Shown here one piece after another: positions 27,073 to 36,335 of a stretch of 64,000 nt of DNA. Under the pieces are notes generated by a model, which saw only the letters and a list, made by a program, of their open reading frames with translations, ran no database searches and was not told the DNA's origin. Numbering within the stretch: the stretch's first letter is position 1; every line of letters starts with the position of its first letter. The stretch is from Pseudomonas sp. gcc21 (lineage in GTDB: Bacteria; Pseudomonadota; Gammaproteobacteria; Pseudomonadales; Pseudomonadaceae), in the NCBI RefSeq assembly GCF_012844345.1, contig NZ_CP051625.1, positions 2,108,001 to 2,172,000 on the forward strand. Reading direction: 5' to 3'. Position numbers and translations under genes: made by a program.

Positions 27073-28007
27073 GTCACTGGGCCCGCATCGGTGAGCGCGG
27101 CACGCTGACCGGTATGCAGACGATGGTGTTCATTCAGCGCAACCTGGGCCGCTGGCCGTTCCTGTTGGTCCTGAGGCCGGTAATCCTCTGGTATTTCCTT
27201 ACCCACCGCACTGCCCGAAACGCCTCCGCCGAGTACCTGTGTCGCCTGGATGCAGGACTGCAATGGCGTCCCCTGGCCCTGCTTTGGCAAAGCTATCGGC
27301 ATTTCCTTCAGTTTGGGGATGCATTGATGGACAAGGTCGCGGCATGGAGTGACTCCATTGGCGAGGATCGTTTGCGCGGCGAAGGCTTTCGACGGTTTGG
27401 CGAAGCCATTCGCGGCGGGCGCGGCGGCATTGTATTGATCGCCCACCACGGCAATCTGGATATCGCCAACGCGCTGGCCAAGCATCATCCGGAACTGGAT
27501 ATGACGGTCATGATGCACACGCGTAACGCCGGCAAATTCAATGCGCTGCTGGAGCGCGTCACCGGTCAGCCAAGACCCAACGTGCTTGAAGTCACCGAAA
27601 TCGGTCCGGCCACCGCACAGGAGCTGGCCGAACGTGTGCAACGCGGCGGCTTCGTCGTCATCGCCGCTGACCGCATTCCGGTCACCGGAGCCCGGCTGCG
27701 CCACATCCCTTTTCTGGGTGAACAGGCCGCCTTCCCCGAAGGCCCGTTTCTACTGGCGATGCTGTTGCGTTGCCCGGTCTACACCCTCTCCTGCGTCCGC
27801 GACGGCAATGGCTTTCACATCGATTTCGAACTCTTCGATGATGTAACCGAGCTGCCCCGCAAGGAGCGCGAAGCCTGGATCAGCCGGTCGATGCAACGCT
27901 TCGCCGATCAGCTTGCGATGCGCGTGCAGCGCCATCCCCTGCAGTGGTTCAATTTCTACCCTTTCTGGCTTGGCCATACTGGAAACACGCATGACAATAA
28001 TGTTTGA
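27069..28007 (+). CDS. LpxL/HtrB-like lipid acyltransferase (ApeJ C-terminal type)
   Basis: A 312-residue acyltransferase of the late lipid A acyltransferase family. The catalytic-type segment is GIVLIAHHGNLDIANAL (HxxxxD), followed by AADRIPVTGARLRHIPFLG and PEGPFLLAMLLRCPVY. One N-terminal hydrophobic segment (about 30-48) suggests membrane association. It may transfer the aryl-polyene acyl chain to a glycolipid acceptor. It overlaps the glycosyltransferase by four bases and the ammonia-lyase by 17. Confidence 0.85.
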   Translation: MSHWARIGERGTLTGMQTMVFIQRNLGRWPFLLVLRPVILWYFLTHRTARNASAEYLCRLDAGLQWRPLALLWQSYRHFLQFGDALMDKVAAWSDSIGEDRLRGEGFRRFGEAIRGGRGGIVLIAHHGNLDIANALAKHHPELDMTVMMHTRNAGKFNALLERVTGQPRPNVLEVTEIGPATAQELAERVQRGGFVVIAADRIPVTGARLRHIPFLGEQAAFPEGPFLLAMLLRCPVYTLSCVRDGNGFHIDFELFDDVTELPRKEREAWISRSMQRFADQLAMRVQRHPLQWFNFYPFWLGHTGNTHDNNV

Positions 28008-29565
28008 AGTGCCAACAACCCGCACCGCCGACGCTCCGCTGGTGCTCGACGGATCCCCGGTCACTCTGGAAGAGGTATTGGCGGTTGCCGAAGGACGGCG
28101 CACGGCAATATTGTCCAGCGACTCCACGTTCCGCGAGCGCATCGCTCGGGGTAATGCGTTCCTCGAACGCCTGCTCGCCGAAGACGGCGTGATCTATGGC
28201 GTCACTACAGGCTACGGCGATTCCTGCACCCGGGCAGTAGCGGCTGAGGATCTCGAAACCCTGCCTCATCAGCTGTTCACTTTCCACGGCTGTGGTCTGG
28301 GCCAGGTATTGCCGGTTGAAGCTGCCCGCGCAGTGGTGCTGGTGCGACTGGTGTCCCTGTGCCGTGGCTATTCCGGCGTCACGGTAGAACTGCTCGAACG
28401 GCTGGCCTGGTTGCTGGAACACGACGTGATGCCGGTCATCCCCGAGGAAGGCTCGGTTGGCGCGAGCGGCGATCTGACGCCCTTGTCCTACCTCGCAGCA
28501 GTGCTGTGTGGCGAACGCGAGGTGTTCTACCAAGGCGAGCGCCGGCCGACTGCCGAGGTATTTGACGAGCTGGGACTGACGCCCTATCGCCTGCGGCCAA
28601 AGGAAGGACTGGCCTTGATGAACGGCACCGCAGTCATGACTGCATTGAGTGTCTTTGCCTTCAGCCGCTGCGTCTACCTGGCACAGCTGGCCTCACGCAT
28701 TACCGGACTGGCGGTCTATGCACTGGATGGCAACCCTTACCATTTCGACGCCGACCTGTTCGCCGCCAAGCCGCACCCCGGTCAGAACCGCGTGGCAGAC
28801 CGCCTGCGCGAAGATTTGCATGTGCCGAGCACGCCGCGCAATTCGCCCCGCCTGCAGGACCGCTACTCCACCCGTTGCGCACCCCATGTGATCGGCGTGG
28901 TAGAAGACGCCCTGCCCTTCTGGCGTCAGTTTCTCGAAACCGAGCTGAACAGTGCCAATGACAATCCGCTGATCGATGCCGAGAACGGCAAGATCATGCA
29001 CGGCGGTCATTTCTATGGCGGTCATGTCGCCTTCGTCATGGACAGCCTTAAACAGGCCGCCGCCAACCTTGCCGACTTGCTCGATCGTCAACTGGCGCAA
29101 CTGGTCGACACGCGCTTCAGTCACGGGCTACCCAGCAACCTGAGCGGCGCTACCCCTGAGCGCGCGCCGCTCAATCACGGTTACAAGGCTGTACAGATTG
29201 GCGCGTCCGCCTGGACCGCCGAGGCGCTCAAGCTGACCATGCCGGCCAGCGTGTTTTCCCGCTCCACCGAATGCCACAACCAGGACAAGGTCAGCATGGG
29301 GACTATCGCAGCCCGTGATGCACTACGGGTGCTGACGCTGGTTGAGCAGGTGGCCGCCGCCGCGCTGCACGCATCCTGTCAGGCGCTGCAACTGCGCGCC
29401 GCCAGACCGGATGCCGAAGCACCGCCAGAACAGTTGCAGGCCTTTGTCGCCGAGTGCCGCGAGCATATTGCACCGCTCGGAGAAGATCGGGCACTGGAAA
29501 CCGACCTGCGCCTGCTCTGCGAACTGATACGCACCCGCCATTGGAGGTTGTATGACGCCGGATGA
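27991..29565 (+). CDS. Aromatic amino-acid ammonia-lyase (HAL/PAL/TAL family)
   Basis: A 524-residue MIO-dependent ammonia-lyase. The self-cyclising Ala-Ser-Gly is at 158-160 in SVGASGDLTPLSYLA, the catalytic loop tyrosine is in IYGVTTGYGDS (Tyr75), and LRCAPHVIGV-like and LNSANDNPLID segments follow (RCAPHVIGV, ELNSANDNP). At the selectivity pair, where R. sphaeroides TAL has His-Leu and HAL has Ser-His, this protein has Phe98-His99. It could deaminate tyrosine or phenylalanine to the aromatic starter acid. Histidine as substrate cannot be ruled out by sequence, but the operon argues against it. ATG 27991 has GGAA six bases upstream. The frame is open back to 27913 inside the previous gene. 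Confidence 0.88.
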   Translation: MTIMFEVPTTRTADAPLVLDGSPVTLEEVLAVAEGRRTAILSSDSTFRERIARGNAFLERLLAEDGVIYGVTTGYGDSCTRAVAAEDLETLPHQLFTFHGCGLGQVLPVEAARAVVLVRLVSLCRGYSGVTVELLERLAWLLEHDVMPVIPEEGSVGASGDLTPLSYLAAVLCGEREVFYQGERRPTAEVFDELGLTPYRLRPKEGLALMNGTAVMTALSVFAFSRCVYLAQLASRITGLAVYALDGNPYHFDADLFAAKPHPGQNRVADRLREDLHVPSTPRNSPRLQDRYSTRCAPHVIGVVEDALPFWRQFLETELNSANDNPLIDAENGKIMHGGHFYGGHVAFVMDSLKQAAANLADLLDRQLAQLVDTRFSHGLPSNLSGATPERAPLNHGYKAVQIGASAWTAEALKLTMPASVFSRSTECHNQDKVSMGTIAARDALRVLTLVEQVAAAALHASCQALQLRAARPDAEAPPEQLQAFVAECREHIAPLGEDRALETDLRLLCELIRTRHWRLYDAG

Positions 29566-29989
29566 TCGCCCGCTGCCGTCAGTCGAAGTCGAGATGATCA
29601 TCCCTTTCCACGACGTCGACATGATGGAGATCGTCTGGCACGGCCACTACGTGCGCTATCTGGAGATTGCGCGGTGCGAGCTGCTGGACCAGATCGACTA
29701 CAACTACATGCAGATGCGCGAATCCGGTTTTGCCTGGCCGGTAATCGATATGCGCTTGCGCTATGCCCAGCCGATGCGCTTCACGCAGCGCATTGCCATC
29801 GAAGCACGCCTTACCGAATGGGAGCACCGACTGAAAGTCGATTACACCATTCGTGACGCCGCGAGCCGACAGCGTCTGACCCGCGCGTGGAGCATTCAGG
29901 TCGCGGTGGATGTGGCTAGCCGCGAGATGTGCCTGGCCTCACCGCAGCTGTTGGTCGACAAGCTGCTTAGCTGGCAGGCGAAGCAGTGA
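29552..29989 (+). CDS. 4HBT-family acyl-CoA/ACP thioesterase (ApeK type)
   Basis: A 145-residue single hot-dog thioesterase with the conserved HDVDMMEIVWHGHYVRYLE near the N-terminus. The aspartate of that motif is the usual catalytic residue. It may release the polyene or edit stalled chains on the ACPs. It overlaps the ammonia-lyase gene by 14 bases, with GGAGG just upstream, and its stop overlaps the next ATG (TGATG). Confidence 0.88.
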   Translation: MTPDDRPLPSVEVEMIIPFHDVDMMEIVWHGHYVRYLEIARCELLDQIDYNYMQMRESGFAWPVIDMRLRYAQPMRFTQRIAIEARLTEWEHRLKVDYTIRDAASRQRLTRAWSIQVAVDVASREMCLASPQLLVDKLLSWQAKQ

Positions 29990-30534
29990 TGATTCGCCCG
30001 GCGCTTGCCGCGACGCTGCTCACGCTGGCTCTGACCAGTCCGCAGGCACATGCAGAAGCATCCAGGCCAGAATTGCTCGAGCATCTGCGCAGCAATGCGC
30101 CTGAATGCGGCGAGTTCGAGCAGTCCCGCTGGCTTGCCGATTTCGATATGCATCTCAATAGCCGCGGCACCTTCGAGCGCCAGGCCAACGGCCTGATCTG
30201 GCGTACGCTGCACCCGGTGCAGAGCGACGTCGTACTGTCGGAGAACAACTCCGATCTGCCGCTTGGTTATCAGGCCATGCTGCCCATATTCAATGGCCTG
30301 CTCGCGGGCGACTGGCAGAGCCTGGATCAGTATTTCTCCACACAGCTGAGCGGAACCCCGGAAGCCTGGCGCGCCCAACTGACGCCCCGGAACAAGCAGG
30401 TCGCTGCCCAGCTTACCGACCTGGTTGTCGAGGGCGCAGCCGAGCTGGAACACATAGCTGTCGCCTTTAGTGATGGCGATCGCATGGATATTCATCTCAC
30501 CCCTAGTCCCTGCCCTACGCCGGTCACGCCCTGA
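29989..30534 (+). CDS. LolA-like outer-membrane lipoprotein carrier protein (ApeL type)
   Basis: A 181-residue exported protein. A Sec signal peptide (LAATLLTLALTSPQAHA) is followed by a LolA/LolB-like sandwich: FDMHLNSRGTFERQANGLIWRTLHP resembles the LolA beta-strands. It probably carries the hydrophobic product across the periplasm. I use ATG 29989, which overlaps the previous stop by one base. A GTG one codon earlier is possible. The stop overlaps the exporter ATG. Confidence 0.85.
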   Translation: MIRPALAATLLTLALTSPQAHAEASRPELLEHLRSNAPECGEFEQSRWLADFDMHLNSRGTFERQANGLIWRTLHPVQSDVVLSENNSDLPLGYQAMLPIFNGLLAGDWQSLDQYFSTQLSGTPEAWRAQLTPRNKQVAAQLTDLVVEGAAELEHIAVAFSDGDRMDIHLTPSPCPTPVTP

Positions 30535-32843
30535 TGAACACGGTCGGCTGCGATAAGCGCGCCAGGGCAGCTGCCTGGCTTTGGGGGTTGGCACTGCTGG
30601 TTTGTGCCGCACTCCTTGGCTGGCAGCTAAGCAATTGCCCCCGCTGGGATACGCGGATCGTCAGCCTGCTCCCTGATACACCGCAATCCGCCCTGGTGAT
30701 ACGCGCTGAACAGCGCCTTGCCGACGGCGCAGCCAATGACTTCGTGCTGCTGGTGAATGGACCAGACGCGCGCGGGCTGGCCCAGGCACTGCAGTCAGCG
30801 TTGCTGGACAGGCAGGTATTGCAGCAAGGCGAACACAGGCTGCGCAGCCGTCCGGACCGCGAACTGGCGGATTTCCGTTATCGGTTACTTGCTGACTCGC
30901 TCGTCGCAGCCGATACACAGGCGTGGGTGGACCGAGCCTTGTCCCGCCTGTTCAGCCCCGGACTCGATCCTGATCTGCGCCGGGACCCCTTCGGCCTGCA
31001 GGACGCCTGGATTCAACAGCAACTGGGCACGCACTGGCGCCTGGACGGCGAGTTCCCGGTGGTTGGCGATTCAGAAGAGCGCTGGTTGCTGATTACCGGC
31101 ACGCTGAGCGGCAGCGCCTATGACATGGCATTGCAAGCGTCGCTGAGCGAGGCGCTTGAAGATTTTCAGTCCGCCCACCCTGACGCCCGCGTCCTGCGCG
31201 CCGGACTGGTGTTCCATGCTGCAGCCGGTGCGCAACAAGCTCGTCAGGAGGTATCCACCATCGGCATCGGCTCGTTGCTCGGCATCCTGGGGATGCTCTG
31301 GATTGTGTTTCGCAACGCGCAAACTCTATTGAGCCTCATGTTGCCGGTTGCCTGTGGCCTGCTGGTTGCACTACCGATCAGCTGGCTCATCTTCGGCTCA
31401 CTGAATCTGCTGACGCTCGCGTTCGGCGCCAGCTTGATAGGCATCGCCGTCGACTATGCGCTGCACCTGCAATCCGCCCGACACCTCGCTCCGGACCGGC
31501 CGCTGACGCAGATCTGGCCCGCGCTGCTGCTTGGATTGATATCCAGCCTGGCGGCTTACCTTATTCAGCTGGCCACGCCCTTTCCCGGACTGCGGCAAAT
31601 GGCAACCTTCGCGGCATTGGGACTGATCGGCGCCTGGCTGACAGTGCGCTTGTGGTTGCCGCTTATTCCGGTGCGTCAGCATCCGGCGACTTCGCGGATC
31701 GCGGCGCAGCTTGGTCTGCTTCGTTTGTCAGCAGGAGCACGTTTGTCGTGGATCGCTCTGGCAAGCGTGATGATCATGGGTATTTTGCTCATCCTGTTCC
31801 GCCTGGAGGTCAGCAATGACCTGCGCGAACTCAACCCGTCACCTGCCGACCTGATTGCCGAGCAGCAGCAAGTGCAGAGATTGATGCAACGCCCCGGCGG
31901 CAGTCACTACCTGATTGTCGAAGCGGACAATGGGGATGCCTTGCTGACACGGCTGGAGCAGCTGCATCCTGCCCTGGTTGATCTGGCGGAGAAAGGCCAT
32001 CTGGCACAGTTTCGCCACCTGGCTCAGGCCGTACCCTCGGCCGAGCGCCAGCAGCAAAACCTGCAGCGCGTCGAAGCCTTATACAGCTCCGCGGTAGGAC
32101 TGCTAGCAGAGCGCGCAGGCCTACCCGCACATGTATTGCCCCGCCACATCGAGCCCGGCTCGCGAGCCTTTGTCGCGGGCGACTGGTTTGCCACTTCTCT
32201 GGGGCGCGCTGACGAGCTGCTGTGGTTGGATGAGCCTGATGAAAAGGCCGCCTCGATCGTACTCCTGGGCAACGTGGATGAAGTTGGCCGCCATGCGCTG
32301 CAAAGGCTGTCACAGGCTGAAGATGTGCACTATCACGACCGGGTCGCACAGCTTGGGCAGGTGCTCGGCGAAATACGCAACAGCATCGCGCTCTGGCTTG
32401 GCGTCGCCATCGCAGGGCTTGCATTGATATTCGGCTGGCGGTACGGAATGTCCGCATGGCGCGTACTGTTGCCACCGCTCGGTGCCATGGTCGTCTGCCT
32501 GGCGGTACTGGCCCTGAGCGATACCGGCCTGACGCTGTTTCACCTGTTGGGGCTGCTGCTGGTGCTGGGCATAGGCCTGGACGCAGGAATATTCAGCATT
32601 GAGCATGCTCAGGATCCCGCCTCATGGCTGGGCATAACGCTGTCTTGCGCATCCAGCCTGCTCGCCTTCGGATTACTGTCGTTCAGCGCCACGCCGGCGC
32701 TGGCACACCTGGGAACGACCTGCCTGGTCGGCCTGGGAACTACATGGCTGCTGGTCCCCTTCGCACAGGCCGGCAACCTCACACTCACTGACACTTCTTC
32801 AGCATCAGGCAAGGAACCGCATGGAAAAGCGCAACCCGAATAG
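30534..32843 (+). CDS. MMPL/RND-family exporter (ApeM type)
   Basis: A 769-residue inner-membrane transporter of the MMPL/RND superfamily. An N-terminal helix, a periplasmic loop, a bundle of about five helices (from IGIGSLLGILGMLWIVFRN through GASLIGIAVDYALHLQSAR, which is the RND motif), a second large loop and a second bundle (about 610-750) are evident. This is the usual two-fold repeat. It should move the aryl polyene or its lipid conjugate out of the inner membrane. It sits between the LolA-like carrier and the flavoprotein and overlaps both. Confidence 0.9.
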   Translation: MNTVGCDKRARAAAWLWGLALLVCAALLGWQLSNCPRWDTRIVSLLPDTPQSALVIRAEQRLADGAANDFVLLVNGPDARGLAQALQSALLDRQVLQQGEHRLRSRPDRELADFRYRLLADSLVAADTQAWVDRALSRLFSPGLDPDLRRDPFGLQDAWIQQQLGTHWRLDGEFPVVGDSEERWLLITGTLSGSAYDMALQASLSEALEDFQSAHPDARVLRAGLVFHAAAGAQQARQEVSTIGIGSLLGILGMLWIVFRNAQTLLSLMLPVACGLLVALPISWLIFGSLNLLTLAFGASLIGIAVDYALHLQSARHLAPDRPLTQIWPALLLGLISSLAAYLIQLATPFPGLRQMATFAALGLIGAWLTVRLWLPLIPVRQHPATSRIAAQLGLLRLSAGARLSWIALASVMIMGILLILFRLEVSNDLRELNPSPADLIAEQQQVQRLMQRPGGSHYLIVEADNGDALLTRLEQLHPALVDLAEKGHLAQFRHLAQAVPSAERQQQNLQRVEALYSSAVGLLAERAGLPAHVLPRHIEPGSRAFVAGDWFATSLGRADELLWLDEPDEKAASIVLLGNVDEVGRHALQRLSQAEDVHYHDRVAQLGQVLGEIRNSIALWLGVAIAGLALIFGWRYGMSAWRVLLPPLGAMVVCLAVLALSDTGLTLFHLLGLLLVLGIGLDAGIFSIEHAQDPASWLGITLSCASSLLAFGLLSFSATPALAHLGTTCLVGLGTTWLLVPFAQAGNLTLTDTSSASGKEPHGKAQPE

Positions 32844-34110
32844 TCCCTCCATACAAACAGAGGAAACCGATGTAGCGATCATTGGCGCGGGGCCCTCCGG
32901 CGCTGCGGCGGCTGCCTGGCTCGCTAGAAACGGGCTGCGCGTGCAGGTTATCGAGCGCACCCAGTTCCCGCGATTTTCAATCGGCGAAAGCCTGTTGCCG
33001 CAGTGCATGGTCCACCTCGAAACCTGCGGCCTGCTCGATGCAGCGCTGGCTGGCGGATTTCAAATCAAGAATGGCGCTGCATTTACCTGGCGCGGTATCA
33101 ACACCGCCATCGATTTTCGCGACAAGTTCAGCGAGGGCCCGGGGACGACCTGGCAGGTACCCCGTGCAGACTTTGACCATCGACTCATCGAAGGCGCACG
33201 CGACGCCGGCGCCCAGGTTCAGTACGAGACCCTGGTGGAGGACTTCACTCCTGATGCCGATCGCCCGAGCCTGACCTTGCGCACCAAGGACGGCGAGCGC
33301 CGCATCCTGCGCGCGCGCTTCATCCTTGATGCGAGTGGTTATGGCCGAGTGCTGTCACGCCTGGCCAATCTGTCCAAGGCCTCCACACTTGAATCACGTT
33401 GCGCGCTGTTCATGCATATCGAGGATCACATTGACCATCCAGAGCATGACCGTGAAAAGATCCTCATCGGCGTACACCCTACGCACCCCGGTGTCTGGTA
33501 CTGGCTGATCCCCTTCAGTGATGGACGTTCCTCCGTCGGCGTAGTCGGTGACAGGGAAACGTTGCAGGCAGCCGGTGATGACGATACCACGCGCCTCTGG
33601 CATTTCCTGAATCAGGAACCGACGCTGGCTGAGTATCTGCGAAACGCCACTCAGGTGCGCGACACCAACCGGCTGGAAGGTTACTCCGCGGATGTGAAGC
33701 GCTTGCATGGGCCGGGATTTGCTCTGCTCGGCAACGCTGGTGAATTTCTTGATCCGGTGTTCTCATCGGGCGTAACAGTGGCACTGGATTCAGCTGTGCG
33801 CGCAGCCCCGCTGGTCAAGCGTCAGCTGGCGGGCGAAACCATTGACTGGGATATGGAGTTCGAGCAGCCGCTGCGCCGTGGTGTAGCGACCTTCCGGGAG
33901 TTCGTCGAAGCCTGGTATGACGGTCGCCTGCCGAAGATCATCTTCAATCAGCACCAGTCGCCGCGCATTCGTTCGATGATCAGCTCTGTGCTCGCCGGTT
34001 ACGCCTGGGATCAAAGCAACCCCTTCGTATCAGCCAGCCGCCGTCGGTTGAATAGCCTGGCAGAAGCGTGTTCGACCGACTCGGTCAGCGATGAGCTGGT
34101 CACTCAGTGA
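32821..34110 (+). CDS. FAD-dependent oxidoreductase with flavin-halogenase-like motifs
   Basis: A 429-residue flavoprotein. It has the dinucleotide-binding GAGPSG (22-27), then FSIGESLLP (52-60), a lysine in FQIKNGAAFTW (Lys83), and WYWLIP (226-231), which fits the WxWxIP motif of flavin-dependent halogenases. The later GFALLGNAGEFLDPVFSSGV is the second FAD motif. It could halogenate or hydroxylate the aryl head, or be a reductase of the geranylgeranyl-reductase type. The motifs favour a halogenase-like enzyme, but this is not proof. It overlaps the exporter gene by 23 bases. Confidence 0.75.
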   Translation: MEKRNPNSPSIQTEETDVAIIGAGPSGAAAAAWLARNGLRVQVIERTQFPRFSIGESLLPQCMVHLETCGLLDAALAGGFQIKNGAAFTWRGINTAIDFRDKFSEGPGTTWQVPRADFDHRLIEGARDAGAQVQYETLVEDFTPDADRPSLTLRTKDGERRILRARFILDASGYGRVLSRLANLSKASTLESRCALFMHIEDHIDHPEHDREKILIGVHPTHPGVWYWLIPFSDGRSSVGVVGDRETLQAAGDDDTTRLWHFLNQEPTLAEYLRNATQVRDTNRLEGYSADVKRLHGPGFALLGNAGEFLDPVFSSGVTVALDSAVRAAPLVKRQLAGETIDWDMEFEQPLRRGVATFREFVEAWYDGRLPKIIFNQHQSPRIRSMISSVLAGYAWDQSNPFVSASRRRLNSLAEACSTDSVSDELVTQ

Positions 34111-34682
34111 ACCGGATGCTTGAATTGGTTCGGGGTGGTCTGGCCGGGCTGCTGTTCTGCGTTTGGCTTGGCGGCTGCGCCATCTCGCCCCGCCCGGCGC
34201 CTATTCCGGACCTTGCGACGCTACCGGCGAGGGCACCACAGGCCCAGCGTCTGGTATTCGAGCACAACGGCGAATGGCGCGAGTTGCTCGCGCTGATTCG
34301 CCATAATCAGACTTCTCTGCGGCTGGCGTTACTCAGCCCACAGGGCCAGCGTCTGCTGATATTGGAGCAGGACAGCGCCGGTGCTCGCTTTTTGCCGGGA
34401 GCAGCATTCGAACCGCCATTTTCCGCACAATGGCTGGCGGAGCGAATCGCCTGGAGCCTGTGGCCAGCGGATGAGCTTGAACAGGCATTTGCGGGTTCAC
34501 ACTGGGCTGTACAGCAGCACGAAGGCGGCCATAGAATTTATTACAGGAAGCAGTTGATGGCGACCGTAAGCGACGGTGACAACTGCCATATCGTCGACGA
34601 CGTGCAGGCCGGATACCGGCTGTATCGCGCGCCCCTCGAGCCGGACGCCACCCAGGAAAAGTCGTTATGCCCCATCCCATGA
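34107..34682 (+). CDS. DUF3261-type lipoprotein (ApeN type)
   Basis: A 191-residue predicted lipoprotein. The signal LLFCVWLGGC has its lipidated cysteine at residue 24, followed by a beta-rich domain (HNGEWRELLALIRHNQTSLRLALLS in segments). It resembles the DUF3261 lipoproteins of aryl-polyene clusters, where a LolB-like role at the outer membrane would make sense beside the LolA-like protein. That role is inference. The GTG at 34107 overlaps the previous stop. An ATG at 34116 is an alternative. Confidence 0.75.
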   Translation: MNRMLELVRGGLAGLLFCVWLGGCAISPRPAPIPDLATLPARAPQAQRLVFEHNGEWRELLALIRHNQTSLRLALLSPQGQRLLILEQDSAGARFLPGAAFEPPFSAQWLAERIAWSLWPADELEQAFAGSHWAVQQHEGGHRIYYRKQLMATVSDGDNCHIVDDVQAGYRLYRAPLEPDATQEKSLCPIP

Positions 34683-35851
34683 ATGTTTCACCACCCTGTC
34701 GGCTGTCACGCCCGGCTCTGGTCTGCTCATTGGGCGACGATCTGCAGACGATCTCGGCTGCGCTGTTCTCAGGACTCCGTGGGTTGTCAGTCAGCGACCG
34801 TTTCACACCTGGCCGCCCGGTGCCGTTGGGCACAGTCAATGTCGCACTGCCAGATAGCAGTGCCTGGCCGGCTAGACATCGCTCGCGCAATAACCAGTTA
34901 TTGGCAGCGGTCCTCGAACAGCTTCAGCCGGAGATCGACGCGTTCCGCGCCCGCAAGCCGGACGCCTGTATAGGCGTCGTCCTGGGCACCAGCACATCGG
35001 GGATCGGCGAGACCGAACTGGCATTGGCGGCCAGTGAAGACGGCGAGTGGCCCGAGGATTTTCACTATCAGCGGCAGGAGATCGGCGCACCCTCGGACTT
35101 CATTTCCGAACAACTGAAACTGGATGGTCCGTCTCACACCCTGTCGACAGCGTGCACTTCAAGCGCATTAGCGCTGACCAGTGCCTATCGCATGCTCGCC
35201 GCGGGGCTGTGTGATGCCGTGATTGCGGGAGGAGCCGATAGCCTCTGCGGCCTGACGGTGAACGGTTTCGGTTCTCTGGAAGCCCTGAGCGATGAGTGCT
35301 GCCAGCCTTTCTCAAGCAACCGCGGCGGTATCAATCTCGGTGAGGCTGCGGCCCTGTTTCTGGTGACCCGTGAGCCCGGTGGAACCCAGCTGGTCGGTTA
35401 TGGTGAAAGCAGCGACGCCCACCATATTTCTGCCCCGCACCCTGAAGGCGCGGGCGCCATTGCCGCGATGCAGGCAGCGTTGCAGATGAGCGGTTACGAG
35501 GCGTCAGATCTGCATTATGTGAACCTGCACGGTACCGCCACCCGCCAGAACGACAGCATGGAAGCCCTGGCCGTTAATCAAGTATTCGGCTCACAGCTTC
35601 CGTGCAGTTCGACCAAAGCCCTTACCGGACACACCCTCGGCGCCTGCGGCGCGTTGGAAGCCGCGTTCTGCTGGCTTGCACTGAACACCGGGCGCCTGCC
35701 ACCGCACGTCAGCGATGGAAATACCGACCCCGACCTGCCGCCTCTTGGATACGCTGAGGCTGTAGACTTCCAGGGCACCCGCGCGCTGAGCAATTCATTC
35801 GCCTTTGGCGGCAATAATGTCGCCCTGTTACTGGAGCGCCAGGATGCTTGA
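34667..35851 (+). CDS. Beta-ketoacyl-ACP synthase 1 (ApeO type)
   Basis: A 394-residue type II ketosynthase. The nucleophile is Cys163 in STACTSSA, with His288 in NLHGTATRQND and His322 in KALTGHTLGACG. The full catalytic triad of a condensing enzyme is therefore intact. With the ApeC-like partner it probably runs chain extension with malonyl units. ATG 34667 overlaps the lipoprotein gene by 16 bases, with AGGAAA upstream. A second ATG at 34679 is possible. It ends overlapping the dehydratase ATG. Confidence 0.93.
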   Translation: MPHPMNVSPPCRLSRPALVCSLGDDLQTISAALFSGLRGLSVSDRFTPGRPVPLGTVNVALPDSSAWPARHRSRNNQLLAAVLEQLQPEIDAFRARKPDACIGVVLGTSTSGIGETELALAASEDGEWPEDFHYQRQEIGAPSDFISEQLKLDGPSHTLSTACTSSALALTSAYRMLAAGLCDAVIAGGADSLCGLTVNGFGSLEALSDECCQPFSSNRGGINLGEAAALFLVTREPGGTQLVGYGESSDAHHISAPHPEGAGAIAAMQAALQMSGYEASDLHYVNLHGTATRQNDSMEALAVNQVFGSQLPCSSTKALTGHTLGACGALEAAFCWLALNTGRLPPHVSDGNTDPDLPPLGYAEAVDFQGTRALSNSFAFGGNNVALLLERQDA

Positions 35852-36335
35852 AACCAGCCGTAGTCACCTGACGCTACCCTGCGATATTGCGCCCTTCGTG
35901 CCACATCAGCGGCGCATGTGTCTGCTCGACCGATTGCTGGATGTCGGTGACGAGCACCTGCGTGCCGAGGTAATACCTGATCCCGATGATCTGTTTGCCA
36001 GCGACACAGGCATACCGGGCTGGGTAGGCCTGGAATGGCTCGCCCAGGCGGTTGCCGCGTGGGCAGGCGTTCAGCGGGTAACCGGCGGCGCACAACCCGC
36101 GGTCGGATTCCTTCTAGGCACGCGGCGTTATCATTCTTCAGTTTCATCCTTTGCCTTCGACGAACCGGTTACCGTTGAGGTATTTCTGGATTTTCGCGCC
36201 GAGAACGGGCTGGGCGCTTTCCGTGGCCAGTTACTGGATATCCATAATCAGATCATTGCTACAGCCACGCTCAACGTCTTTCAGCCCGACTCGGATGAGG
36301 CGCTGGCTGCCATGCAAAACGGAGAATCACCATGA
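35844..36335 (+). CDS. 3-hydroxyacyl-ACP dehydratase-like hot-dog protein (ApeP type)
   Basis: A 163-residue hot-dog protein. It starts LETSRSHLTLPCDIAPFVPHQRRMCLLDRLL, where PHQRRM takes the place of the FabZ-type active-site opening, followed by WVGLEWLAQAVAAWAG as the central helix. It should act with the fused ApeI-like domain in making the conjugated double bonds. I use ATG 35844, which overlaps the ketosynthase stop. The frame is open back to 35805, but that is inside the preceding gene. Confidence 0.85.
   Translation: MLETSRSHLTLPCDIAPFVPHQRRMCLLDRLLDVGDEHLRAEVIPDPDDLFASDTGIPGWVGLEWLAQAVAAWAGVQRVTGGAQPAVGFLLGTRRYHSSVSSFAFDEPVTVEVFLDFRAENGLGAFRGQLLDIHNQIIATATLNVFQPDSDEALAAMQNGESP

Noticed and set aside
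31831..32475. 214-residue minus-strand ORF inside the MMPL exporter
   Set aside because: Antisense to a long membrane-protein frame with clear RND features. The translation is Arg/Ala rich without domains.
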